A stretch of 64,000 nt of DNA from Fermentimonas sp. GTDB lineage: Bacteria; Bacteroidota; Bacteroidia; Bacteroidales; Dysgonomonadaceae. The notes under the pieces are model-generated. The model was not told the DNA's origin and ran no database searches. It worked only from the letters and a program-made list of their open reading frames with translations. A program made the translations under genes and the position numbers. Shown here piece by piece: positions 18,411 to 27,258 of the stretch. The stretch is from assembly GCA_028709385.1 (NCBI GenBank), contig JAQVXD010000004.1:3157-67156 (forward strand), written 5' to 3'. Each line of letters starts with the position of its first letter. The first letter of the stretch is position 1.

Positions 18411-20660
18411 ATGTTAGAAATCGGAAGTAAAACAATTACAATAGACGGGGTAACAGTTTTCAGTGACCATGCAGATCCCGATCAATTCTGGTATTTGCCC
18501 GGTCCCGTGCAGATGGCACGGCGTAAACCCGATAACAGGGCTGCTTTTACTTTTATCAAGTATGGCAATGTTGATGGAAATGCAATAAAAGGCCGGGGTT
18601 TTTTAATGGTGGAGGTAAATCTGAAACTGGATGCCAACATCGAAAGAAAAATTATATCTCGTATCTCTTCAATGGCAAAAGGTACACCAAAACTGGCAGC
18701 AGTACCTTTTGACGATGGCACTGTGGAATGTATTGCACTCGACCTGCAGGGTGGAGGTGGTACCGTCGCCCAAGTGGCTGCCGACGGGAGTTTCAGGGCT
18801 GTAGAAAACATCCTGGGTGGTGCCGTTCCCTCTCTTCATGGCGATAATAGCGCAGCTTTCAGTTTATCTCTAACAGGAGAGGGTGCTACCATAATCGAAG
18901 ATGTTTTTAAAAAGAAAGGTACACCCGTTGGTGCAGTTTATCATCTAAAGTATTCAGGACTCACCCCTGCCCTTGAGGTTGAAATAAAAGCCAATCTTAA
19001 AAGAGTATATGACCATTTCAGTGCAGGTCTCGAGGCTCAGGTCTATTTTGTGAGAGCAGGCATAGATGCCGGTTTCGAGAAGCTGGTTCAGGATGGAGTA
19101 ATCGAAATAAAGGTGATTAATTTCTCCACTGCAGACGACAAGAACTCAAAGGAGGAGTGGGCTCTCAATTTCTTCAAGGAAAATCTTTTAACAGAATGGT
19201 TCCGCCCAACCCTGACACCTGGACAACTTGCTGGTGGTATTGCTCAGGCTGAAAATCTCGATGCAGTTCAGAAACGTGCTCAGGCAATGAAACCGAAGCC
19301 TACACCTGAACCGCCTGTCCCTGCAAGAACTGTAGCTCCCGCATCGGGAGGTACACCAGCAGCCGAGGGAACGCCTGCTTCTGGCGGGACTCCTACTCCA
19401 GCAACTCCCCGCGCTCCTCGTCCTGATGCAGGTACCGGCACTCCCGAAACAACAAGTGTAGTGCCTAATCCGCCTGTACAGACAGGCAACGCAGCTACTC
19501 ATGCCGAAACGGCCACAGCAATGCCCCCTGCAGCACCTGCCCCACCGGCTGTTCCCGATGTCTCGGCACCCAGATTGCCAAACCCTGCAAATATGGCGCC
19601 CGACACTGCATTAGTCTCTTTTAAATTGAAAATGATAAAACAGATAGAAGAAAAAACTCTTACTTTTAAATTTACCCGTGCAGAAGCTGTTCAACGGACT
19701 TATTCTCCTCAGGGATTCTTTGGTCTCTTTGCTGAGGATCTTAACAAGGAGGGCCACTTTTTCCAGGTAGATGGTGATGATCCATTTTTCAGAGAGTTCA
19801 GGGTGTCAGTGGAGAGTCCTTTCGATAAGGAGAAGATCGACCTTGCCTCTGCTCATGTCCAGATGAATTATGGTAAACCGGGTACTGACAAAAAGCATAA
19901 GGATTTTATTATCGACAAGGATTCTCCAGCTAAGCTTGAATGGCTGGTGAAAACCATCCCCGGTGTTAACACTTATGGTTACACCGTGCAGTATCATTTT
20001 AAACCTGATTCTGAGTGGAAGAGCGAAAAGAGCAGTTATGAGTTTCCCGAAAAGGTTACTGAAGACCGTACACTGCTGGTTCATCCATTCGATAATCTGG
20101 TGTTTCTGGATGTTAATATTTCTGCTTCAAATATCGACTGGACACAGGTTGCCGAGGTTTCGGCCCAATTAACCTATAAAGCTGAAAACGGGTGGACTCA
20201 GCAGGATACCTTTTTCTTTACAGCGGCCAATCCTGGCGATCAGCAGTGGAAAATCCGTTCTTCGGATATTAATAACAAGTCCTACAGCTATTCTGTATTC
20301 TATAAAATGATTAATGGCAATACCTATAATGTAGAAGTTCCTAAAACGGGGATAACACAAATAGCTATAGTTAACCCGTTAAAGGCTATATCAATAGAGT
20401 TTATTCCTCTCTACACGCCTAATGTTTTCAAAACTATTTTTATCGATATAAATTATACCGATGAAGAAAACAACCTGAAAATAAAAGACAGACTAAAGCT
20501 CGATGGCAATTCTACTGATTCTGTAAAATATCTTTTGCATGTAATTGATGACACAAAAGGCAGTTACACATATCAGACTACGTTCGTGGGAGCAGACAAC
20601 TCGTTAAAACGAAATGAACCCATAGAAACTCAGGAGACTTTAATAGCATTAAGTAACTAA
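18411..20660 (+). CDS. Large unrecognised protein with Pro/Ala/Thr-rich linker, operon member P5
   Basis: 749 residues, no signal peptide. Block A: VTVFSDHADPDQFWYLPGPV, FTFIKYG and GRGFLMVEVNLKL; then AAVPFDDGTVECIALDLQG. Block B: PSLHG (140-144), AAFSLSLTGEGATII and TPVGAVYHLKYSGL, ending KRVYDHF. Residues about 293-398 form a long disordered linker of Pro, Ala, Thr and Gly that the paralogues lack; its DNA is clearly GC-richer than the rest. After it come LTFKFTRAEAVQRTYSPQG (matching P4's segment) and three or so beta-sandwich repeats. A flexible linker of this kind is a natural place for proteolytic cutting, which is interesting given the two protease genes that follow after 15 and 12 bases; this is inference. 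Confidence 0.8.
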   Translation: MLEIGSKTITIDGVTVFSDHADPDQFWYLPGPVQMARRKPDNRAAFTFIKYGNVDGNAIKGRGFLMVEVNLKLDANIERKIISRISSMAKGTPKLAAVPFDDGTVECIALDLQGGGGTVAQVAADGSFRAVENILGGAVPSLHGDNSAAFSLSLTGEGATIIEDVFKKKGTPVGAVYHLKYSGLTPALEVEIKANLKRVYDHFSAGLEAQVYFVRAGIDAGFEKLVQDGVIEIKVINFSTADDKNSKEEWALNFFKENLLTEWFRPTLTPGQLAGGIAQAENLDAVQKRAQAMKPKPTPEPPVPARTVAPASGGTPAAEGTPASGGTPTPATPRAPRPDAGTGTPETTSVVPNPPVQTGNAATHAETATAMPPAAPAPPAVPDVSAPRLPNPANMAPDTALVSFKLKMIKQIEEKTLTFKFTRAEAVQRTYSPQGFFGLFAEDLNKEGHFFQVDGDDPFFREFRVSVESPFDKEKIDLASAHVQMNYGKPGTDKKHKDFIIDKDSPAKLEWLVKTIPGVNTYGYTVQYHFKPDSEWKSEKSSYEFPEKVTEDRTLLVHPFDNLVFLDVNISASNIDWTQVAEVSAQLTYKAENGWTQQDTFFFTAANPGDQQWKIRSSDINNKSYSYSVFYKMINGNTYNVEVPKTGITQIAIVNPLKAISIEFIPLYTPNVFKTIFIDINYTDEENNLKIKDRLKLDGNSTDSVKYLLHVIDDTKGSYTYQTTFVGADNSLKRNEPIETQETLIALSN

Positions 20661-20675
20661 ATAAAATAGAATATT

Positions 20676-21581
20676 ATGTCAAAATATGCACTGGTAGTAG
20701 GAATAGATGATTATTCGGTACAAGGAAGCAGTTCATTATCTTTTTGCGTGGCCGATGCAAACAGTATTTATCAGATGTTGCTTGCGGCTATGGGGTTTCA
20801 GGCTGAAAATATAATACTGCTGACTAACGCTCAGGCTACCCGCAGAAACATCCTGAGTTCACTTGCATATCTGCTCTCAAATGCAACCGTAGGAGACACT
20901 GTTCTCTTTACCTATGCGGGACACGGAAGTATTTTCCCTGCAACAACTGCACCTGATAATACAAGGTTTTATCAGTCGATAATTCCATATTCAGGTGACT
21001 GGATTTATGACTTCAGGCTCTATGAGATGGCAACAGAAGCCGGGTTTAACCCCAACGAGGTAAACTTCACCTGCTTTATGGATTGCTGTCACAGCGGCGG
21101 ACTGCACCCTACTGTAAATTCAGAACAGTCCATCCCACGCAGTGTTCCCTTCAGGGCCGACGTGGCAGAAAGCATCAGAAATATTCAGGAGCTATGGCCT
21201 TTTGGCATCTGTCTGCCCGATGATGTAAATGAACTTTTCCCAAATGTAAGCAATCCACGGTTAGATAATAATGTACTTATTGATCTGGATGAAGATGAAA
21301 ATAAAAATTTTGTAGCATCAGCGCAATCCACTCTCATAGCTGCCTGTAAATATTATGAATTAGCAGGAGAAAGTATTGTGGCCGGTCACGGATATCTTAC
21401 AAAAGCACTGCTGGATACTGTAAACAGCTCTAACTTCAGAATCTCCTACACCAGCCTCATCGATGAATTGGTGCATAGAGTGGGACAATTATCAAACAAT
21501 GAGCAGCACCCCACATTACGTGGCCAGCTTGCAAGAATGAGTGGCATTTTTCTCGAGGGTTTTAATACATCGGTAATATAA
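20676..21581 (+). CDS. Caspase-family (peptidase C14) cysteine protease, copy 1
   Basis: 301 residues that are essentially a bare caspase-fold domain: first strand KYALVVGIDDY, catalytic His83 in YAGHGS and catalytic Cys138 in MDCCHSGG. There is no signal peptide, prodomain or fused sensor. The later part (TLIAACKYYELAGES, GHGYLTKALLDTVN) corresponds to the small-subunit half of the fold. Bacterial C14 enzymes (orthocaspases) usually cleave after Arg or Lys; the specificity of this one is not readable. It starts 15 bases after P5 and is followed 12 bases later by a second copy, so the substrates may be products of the same operon. Intact dyad suggests an active enzyme. Confidence 0.9.
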   Translation: MSKYALVVGIDDYSVQGSSSLSFCVADANSIYQMLLAAMGFQAENIILLTNAQATRRNILSSLAYLLSNATVGDTVLFTYAGHGSIFPATTAPDNTRFYQSIIPYSGDWIYDFRLYEMATEAGFNPNEVNFTCFMDCCHSGGLHPTVNSEQSIPRSVPFRADVAESIRNIQELWPFGICLPDDVNELFPNVSNPRLDNNVLIDLDEDENKNFVASAQSTLIAACKYYELAGESIVAGHGYLTKALLDTVNSSNFRISYTSLIDELVHRVGQLSNNEQHPTLRGQLARMSGIFLEGFNTSVI

Positions 21582-21593
21582 AAAATAAATATT

Positions 21594-22523
21594 ATGGCTA
21601 AAAGAGCATTAACAGTAGGTATAAATAAATATACAATTTTAGACCCATCGGGTGAAAGCAACCTCAGTGCATGTGTTGATGATGCACGCAGCATTTATCA
21701 TCTGCTTAAGAACAGCTTTGGCTTCGAAGAGATATATCATATCGAAGATTATGCGGCAAGCAGAGACACAATTCTCACCGCCCTGAGATATCTGGTAAGA
21801 GTAAGTGAAGCAGGTGATACCATTGCCTTTTATTTCTCCGGTCACGGGGCACGTTTACGGGCCGATTTATCGGCAGGCGATTGTGATACTTACTACGAAG
21901 CACTGGTGCCGGCGTCGGGAGCATGGATTACTGACCGTGATCTGAATTCAATCACAGACACGTTGTATCCCGATGCCGTAAACTTTACCGTAATCACCGA
22001 TGCCTGTCACTCCGGCGGAATTCACATAGCTGATGCAGCATTAAAATGCCGTACTCCCATATATGCAGCAGAATTATTATCAACAATTGTGCAGTTCATG
22101 AATACGCTCATCCCTTGCGGAGTTTGTTTGCAAGTAGCAAGCGAGATCGAAAACAATGTTCGCAATGTCACTGAAAACGAAGGACATATTGATCTTGATC
22201 CGGATCCTAATAAAACTTTAATCGCATCCACTAAATCAACTTTAATTAGTGCCTGCCATTTTAACGAATTATCCTGGGAGACCAGTTCAATTGGTCATGG
22301 TCTGTTTACTCAGGCAATATTAGATACTGTAAATCAGAGTAATTTCAGCATGAGTTATCATGATTTTATTACTACTTTGCAAACAAATGTTGCTGAAAAA
22401 GTACGTAGATTTATTAATCCTAGCAAACCTTCTGTAACTCAAACACCGCAGTTGTTTGGGCAGAGAAATCGCATGGAAGAATCGTTATTGACCGGCTGGA
22501 ATTATACTCCTGCCAATCCTTGA
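21594..22523 (+). CDS. Caspase-family (peptidase C14) cysteine protease, copy 2
   Basis: 309 residues, a paralogue of the preceding gene: RALTVGINKY strand, catalytic His84 in YFSGHGA and Cys138 in TDACHSGG. Both copies keep the same order of motifs, including a nearly identical stretch ending in LDTVN.SNF and SY near residue 250, so they come from a tandem duplication that has since diverged widely. The second copy is closer to the usual C14 consensus (DACHSGG rather than DCCHSGG). No signal peptide. It is the last gene of the array; a 15-bp hairpin follows the stop by about 75 bases. Two proteases might act on different substrates or as a heterodimer, which cannot be told from sequence. Confidence 0.9.
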   Translation: MAKRALTVGINKYTILDPSGESNLSACVDDARSIYHLLKNSFGFEEIYHIEDYAASRDTILTALRYLVRVSEAGDTIAFYFSGHGARLRADLSAGDCDTYYEALVPASGAWITDRDLNSITDTLYPDAVNFTVITDACHSGGIHIADAALKCRTPIYAAELLSTIVQFMNTLIPCGVCLQVASEIENNVRNVTENEGHIDLDPDPNKTLIASTKSTLISACHFNELSWETSSIGHGLFTQAILDTVNQSNFSMSYHDFITTLQTNVAEKVRRFINPSKPSVTQTPQLFGQRNRMEESLLTGWNYTPANP

Positions 22524-22597
22524 TTAACAATCAGGAGTTTTAGCAATAATTAAATTATAATCGCTACTATCCAAATAAACACCTCAATTAACAATAA

Positions 22598-22645
22598 ATT
22601 TAAACTAAATCGGGGACCTGCACTCGATTTAGTTTAAATATTTTT
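22598..22645 (+). terminator. Terminator-like hairpin after the caspase operon
   Basis: A perfect 15-bp inverted repeat, arms 22598-22612 and 22625-22639 (ATTTAAACTAAATCG and its complement), encloses a 12-base loop and is followed by ATATTTTT. The stem is AT-rich but long. It fits the end of the seven-gene transcript. Confidence 0.75.
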
Positions 22646-22917
22646 ATGCTTAACATTTATACAAGCAAAGTTAGCAGCTCCAAAATCTTCTCATTTATTC
22701 TTTATGAAGAAAGTTTACTTTTCATAATATTTGAAATCATTTGAGTCTATTAAAATTGACTTACAGGGCTACCCTTTACGTTTTTTTTTGTATTTTCGGC
22801 TTTTTAATTCAGATATTGAGATTTGATTGCACAAAATCACAAGGAATTTTAATCTGAAAACTGACTACTGAAAATCAGGACAAAAAATGTAGATTTAAAA
22901 TATTAGAAATTCAAAAC
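22646..22917 (+). other. Gene-free stretch before the OPT transporter
   Basis: Together with the hairpin this makes a 394-base gap. It contains a run of nine T (about 22780-22788) followed by TATTTTCG, one mismatch from the -7 element, which may be the OPT promoter. Nothing else is evident; no open reading frame of note. Confidence 0.4.
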
Positions 22918-24957
22918 ATGGAATCAAAGAAGCAAGTAACTCAGGAATTTCCGGAAAAGAAAGTAACGGAACTTCCTGAAAATGCGTACAGGGAACTTGA
23001 GCCGGGTGAAGAATACAAACCTGTTCTGCCGGCTGATAAACCTGCAACGGAAGTAACGGGATACTCCCTTGTAATGGGTGTTCTCATGGCAATAATCTTT
23101 TCGGCTGCAACTGCATATTCAGGACTTAAAATCGGTCAGGTATTCGAGGCAGCCATTCCAATAGCCATTATTGCCGTAGGCGTCTCAGCAGCATTGAGAA
23201 AGAAAAATGCACTGGGGCAGAACGTAATTATTCAGTCAATCGGCTCTTCATCAGGTGTAGTTGTTGCAGGAGCCATTTTCACTATCCCCGGCCTCTACAT
23301 TCTTCAGGCAAAATACCCGGAGATTGAGGTTAATTTCTGGCAGATATTCTTCGCTTCACTGTTAGGCGGTTTCCTTGGCATACTGTTCCTTATTCCCTTC
23401 CGTAAATACTTTGTAAAGGAAATGCATGGCAAACTGCCATTCCCTGAAGCAACAGCTACAACGGAGATACTGATGACCGGAGAAAAGGGCGGAAATAAGG
23501 CTAAGCTGCTGGTCACAAGTGGAATTATCGGCGGACTTTTTGATTTCTGTTTCGCTCAGTTCAGACTCTGGAGTGAGGTTATCACTACAAAAATTATTCC
23601 CGCGGGTGCGGTACTTGCCGACCAGTTTAAAATGGTCTTCAAGTTCAACGTAAGCTCACTGATATTTAGTTTCGGCTACCTTGTAGGACTCAGATATGCA
23701 CTAATAATCGTATGCGGTTCACTGCTCTCGTGGCTGGTGCTCGTACCTCTTGTAAACGAGATAGGAGCCCTTGGCGCTATTGTGGGCGGTGGTGTCAACC
23801 CGTTCGAAGCAATGTCTGCAGAGATGATATTTAACAATTATGTCAGAAATATCGGTATCGGTGCAATCGCAATGGCCGGTATAATCGGCATTATCAAGTC
23901 ATCAGGAGCAATAAAAACAGCTTTCTCAATGGCAACAGGAAAGAAAGTTGCAACAGGTATACATCAGGACACAACAAAAAGAACTGATCGTGACCTGAAG
24001 ATGAGCGTCGTTACTCTTTTACTGCTTTTCACACTTCTGGCAGTATTTACATTCCTCATGGTGGGTGTGGATATCACCCCGACACAATCAATAGTAGCAC
24101 TGGTTGCCATAGCCGTTATATCATTCCTTTTCACGACAGTTGCCGCTAACGCCATAGCGATAGTAGGTTCCAATCCGGTGTCGGGAATGACCCTGATGGC
24201 TCTTATACTTATCTCTGTTATACTTGTTGGCGTGGGAGTTGGAGGACCTAAAGGTATGGTTAGTGCACTTATCATCGGCGGAATCGTGTGTACTGCGCTC
24301 TCAATGGCGGGCGGTTTCATTACCGACCTGAAAATAGGTTACTGGATAGGCTCTACCCCTGCAAAACAGCAAACTTATAAATTCCTCGGTACATTTGTTT
24401 CAGCTGCTACAGTTGGTGCTGTAATTTATATACTTAACGAAGCCTATGGTTTTGTACTCTCTCCGGAAAATCCAAACCCGATGGTTGCACCTCAGGCTAA
24501 TGCAATGGCTGCTATAATCGAACCACTAATGGCAGGCAGCGGCGTAAGTTGGATGTTGCTTGCCGTGGGTGCTGTCATAGCAATTCTGGTAAACTGGCTT
24601 GGTGTATCACCTCTTGCATTTGCACTTGGAATGTTTATTCCTATTCAGCTCAATACTCCGCTTGTTGTGGGTGGATTACTTAACCACTGGATAAACAAGA
24701 AAGGTAAGGATGCCAAACTCACAAATGCACGTCACCAGAGGGCTATACTCATCTCATCAGGCTTTATTGCAGGAGCGGCTCTGTTTGGTGTGCTTGGTGC
24801 TTTAATAATATTTATAACCGGAAATTCAAATGCTCTTAATTTTGGAGTATGGAGCGACCCCGATGGCGTTGGTGCACAGATCACTGCACTGGTTGCTTTC
24901 ATTGCTCTTGTACTTTATTTTGTATGGGAAGCAAAGAGAGCAAAAGTTGATGATTGA
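22918..24957 (+). CDS. OPT family oligopeptide transporter
   Basis: A 679-residue inner-membrane protein with many hydrophobic segments, after a polar N-terminus of about 45 residues. It shows OPT-family features: YSGLKIGQVFEAAIP near the first helices, KLPFPEATATTEIL in the middle, and the long conserved region around NAIAIVGSNPVSGMTL. The family imports oligopeptides or metal chelates by proton coupling; the substrate here is not readable. With the POT transporter downstream and the secreted DPP IV it fits a peptide-using lifestyle. The GH92 gene follows after 81 bases on the same strand. Confidence 0.92.
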   Translation: MESKKQVTQEFPEKKVTELPENAYRELEPGEEYKPVLPADKPATEVTGYSLVMGVLMAIIFSAATAYSGLKIGQVFEAAIPIAIIAVGVSAALRKKNALGQNVIIQSIGSSSGVVVAGAIFTIPGLYILQAKYPEIEVNFWQIFFASLLGGFLGILFLIPFRKYFVKEMHGKLPFPEATATTEILMTGEKGGNKAKLLVTSGIIGGLFDFCFAQFRLWSEVITTKIIPAGAVLADQFKMVFKFNVSSLIFSFGYLVGLRYALIIVCGSLLSWLVLVPLVNEIGALGAIVGGGVNPFEAMSAEMIFNNYVRNIGIGAIAMAGIIGIIKSSGAIKTAFSMATGKKVATGIHQDTTKRTDRDLKMSVVTLLLLFTLLAVFTFLMVGVDITPTQSIVALVAIAVISFLFTTVAANAIAIVGSNPVSGMTLMALILISVILVGVGVGGPKGMVSALIIGGIVCTALSMAGGFITDLKIGYWIGSTPAKQQTYKFLGTFVSAATVGAVIYILNEAYGFVLSPENPNPMVAPQANAMAAIIEPLMAGSGVSWMLLAVGAVIAILVNWLGVSPLAFALGMFIPIQLNTPLVVGGLLNHWINKKGKDAKLTNARHQRAILISSGFIAGAALFGVLGALIIFITGNSNALNFGVWSDPDGVGAQITALVAFIALVLYFVWEAKRAKVDD

Positions 24958-24997
24958 CAGTCCGGTTAATTCAAAAAATAAAAGGTAATTTTTAACA

Positions 24998-25016
24998 ACC
25001 TGACAAGTAATCAGGT
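24998..25016 (+). promoter_or_regulatory. Short inverted repeat between OPT and GH92 genes
   Basis: ACCTGA and TCAGGT are separated by 7 bases, about 20 bases before the GH92 ATG. It could be a small operator or hairpin that modulates the second gene; six base pairs may be chance. Confidence 0.25.
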
Positions 25017-25038
25017 AATACAAGTAATTTTTATAATT

Positions 25039-27258
25039 ATGCGAAAAATAAAACTATTTTCGTTCTCATTAGTGGTGACTCTATTCACAATGATACTATC
25101 CACAGGCTGCACAAACAAAAGCGGAGAAATTAAATCAGGTGAAGAGGATCTCACTAAATATGTAAACCCGTTTATCGGTACTGCCTTCACGGGGCACACT
25201 TTCCCGGGGGCTACATACCCGCTTGGATTAATGCAGCCCGGACCCGAAACGGGTAATTTCTCATGGGAATACTGCTCAGGTTATTTCTATGATGATGAAA
25301 GAATTACCGGATTCTCACAGAACAGACTCAACGGAACGGGCTGTGTGGATCTGGGTGACTTGCTTATGCAACCTTTCTCGGGCGACAAGCGTGACGATCT
25401 GAGTAGCAGCTTTGATAAATCAACCGAGATTGCCTCTCCGGGATATTATGCCGTAGAGCTCAGCGAAAATGATGTTAAGGTTGAAATCACCACTGCACCT
25501 CATGTTGCCTACCACAGATACACATTTAATGCAGATAAAACTACCAATCTGCTGGCTGATTTTCAAAGCGGACTGGTTTGGGGCAAGGATCGTCTTTTCA
25601 CTCATGTGCTTGATAATGAAGTCAATTTCGAAAGCGACCGTGTGATAACAGGCTATACCCGTCGCCGCGAATGGGTAGAGCGCACATACTACTTCGTTAT
25701 AGAATTTGATAAACCTGTTGTCTCTAAAGAGCTTCTGGAACAAAAAGATCCCCGTGAAAAAGCACCACGCTACATTCTCAATTTCGATTTAGGGAACGAT
25801 CCGGTTTTGAATATGAAGGTAGCCATGTCGACCACCGGCATTGAGGGTGCAAAGGCAAACCTTGCTGCTGAAGGCGAGGGTCGCGATTTTGAAGATGTTT
25901 ATCAGGCTGCAAAAAACGAGTGGAACAGATATCTTTCAAAGGTTACCATAGAGGGAACTGATGACGACAAGACAAATTTCTACACAGCTCTTTATCATCT
26001 GTATATACAGCCAAACAACATTGCTGATGTAGACGGAAAGTATGTAGGCCCGAGTCGCGAGATTGAACAATCGCCCACTGGCAAGTACTACTCTACACTA
26101 TCACAATGGGATACATTCCGCGCTGCATTCCCTATGTATACCATACTTAGTCCTGAGATAATTAACGACCTTACAAACAGCATGCTGGAGTATAGCGAAC
26201 AGAAGGGACACCTGCCGATTTGGGCACTGATGGGACAGGAAACATACACAATGATTGGCAATCACTCCGTTCCAATGGTAGTTGATGCCTATCTGAAAGG
26301 ATTTGACGGATTTGATGCAGAAAGAGCATACAACGAGATAAAAAAATCTCTAACAGAAGGCAGACATAAAAACACGGGATGGGAGGAGTACGACAAATAT
26401 GGATATTACCCGCATGATCTGTATCCGGTAGAATCAGTTTCCCGTACACTTGAAAGTGGCATTGATGATTATAGTGCCGCTTTGATGGCAAAGAAACTTG
26501 GCAAAACAGAGGATTTTGAGTTCTTCATGAAGCGATCCGGGTATTATAAAAATCATTATGATAACGAAACCAAGAGCATGAGACCGAAAGACTCAAAGGG
26601 TGAGTGGTTGGACCCGTTCGACCCTTACCAGCTTGCACATGCTGATTCAAATATCGGAGGGCATTATACCGAAGGTAACGCCCTTCAATACACTTGGCAT
26701 GTGATGCAGGATATACCGGGACTCATTGAACTTCTTGGCGGTAAGGAAGAAGCAGGTAAGGTTCTTGATTATCTTTTCACAACTGAACAGGAGTCAACAG
26801 GTACACTTTCGGATGTAACAGGACTTATTGGCCAGTATGCTCACGGAAACGAACCGAGTCATCATGTCGCTTACATTTATATGTATCTCGACAGACCTGA
26901 GGATACTCAGCGACTAATTCGCCAGATATGCAACGATTTTTATCAGAATAAACCAGACGGACTGATCGGAAATGACGACTGCGGTCAGATGTCTGCCTGG
27001 TACATGTTCTCAGCAATGGGATTCTATCCAGTGAACCCTGTTAGCGGTGAGCTGGTATTTGGTGCACCACAGCTGCCAAAGACAACCATAAACCTCGGAA
27101 ACGACAAAACCTTCACAACAGAAGCAGTAAACCTGTCAGAGGAGAACATCTATATCGAAAAGATTGAACTTAACGGCTTACCCTATTCAGAGAAATTCAT
27201 CACTTATGACGATATTATGAAAGGTGGAACGCTCACGTTTTATATGACCTCAAAATAA
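25039..27258 (+). CDS. GH92 family alpha-mannosidase, lipoprotein
   Basis: A 739-residue exo-alpha-mannosidase-type enzyme that removes mannose from glycans by inversion with calcium. Lipobox LSTGC (Cys24) sends it to the membrane surface. The N-terminal domain begins YVNPFIGTAFTGHTFPGA, the family hallmark. The general acid is Glu545 in YTEGNALQYTW and the base region is Asp646-647 in GNDDCGQMSAWYMFSAMG, both as in characterised GH92 enzymes. Most family members act on alpha-1,2 linkages, but the exact linkage cannot be read. No SusC/SusD pair is present, so this is not a classical glycan-use locus. Stop and the next start overlap by one base (TAATG), indicating coupling to the POT transporter. 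Confidence 0.93.
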   Translation: MRKIKLFSFSLVVTLFTMILSTGCTNKSGEIKSGEEDLTKYVNPFIGTAFTGHTFPGATYPLGLMQPGPETGNFSWEYCSGYFYDDERITGFSQNRLNGTGCVDLGDLLMQPFSGDKRDDLSSSFDKSTEIASPGYYAVELSENDVKVEITTAPHVAYHRYTFNADKTTNLLADFQSGLVWGKDRLFTHVLDNEVNFESDRVITGYTRRREWVERTYYFVIEFDKPVVSKELLEQKDPREKAPRYILNFDLGNDPVLNMKVAMSTTGIEGAKANLAAEGEGRDFEDVYQAAKNEWNRYLSKVTIEGTDDDKTNFYTALYHLYIQPNNIADVDGKYVGPSREIEQSPTGKYYSTLSQWDTFRAAFPMYTILSPEIINDLTNSMLEYSEQKGHLPIWALMGQETYTMIGNHSVPMVVDAYLKGFDGFDAERAYNEIKKSLTEGRHKNTGWEEYDKYGYYPHDLYPVESVSRTLESGIDDYSAALMAKKLGKTEDFEFFMKRSGYYKNHYDNETKSMRPKDSKGEWLDPFDPYQLAHADSNIGGHYTEGNALQYTWHVMQDIPGLIELLGGKEEAGKVLDYLFTTEQESTGTLSDVTGLIGQYAHGNEPSHHVAYIYMYLDRPEDTQRLIRQICNDFYQNKPDGLIGNDDCGQMSAWYMFSAMGFYPVNPVSGELVFGAPQLPKTTINLGNDKTFTTEAVNLSEENIYIEKIELNGLPYSEKFITYDDIMKGGTLTFYMTSK

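Noticed and set aside
8643-22523. Prophage or contractile injection system as an explanation of the operon
   Set aside because: No sheath, tube, baseplate, integrase or lysis gene was seen in or near the array.
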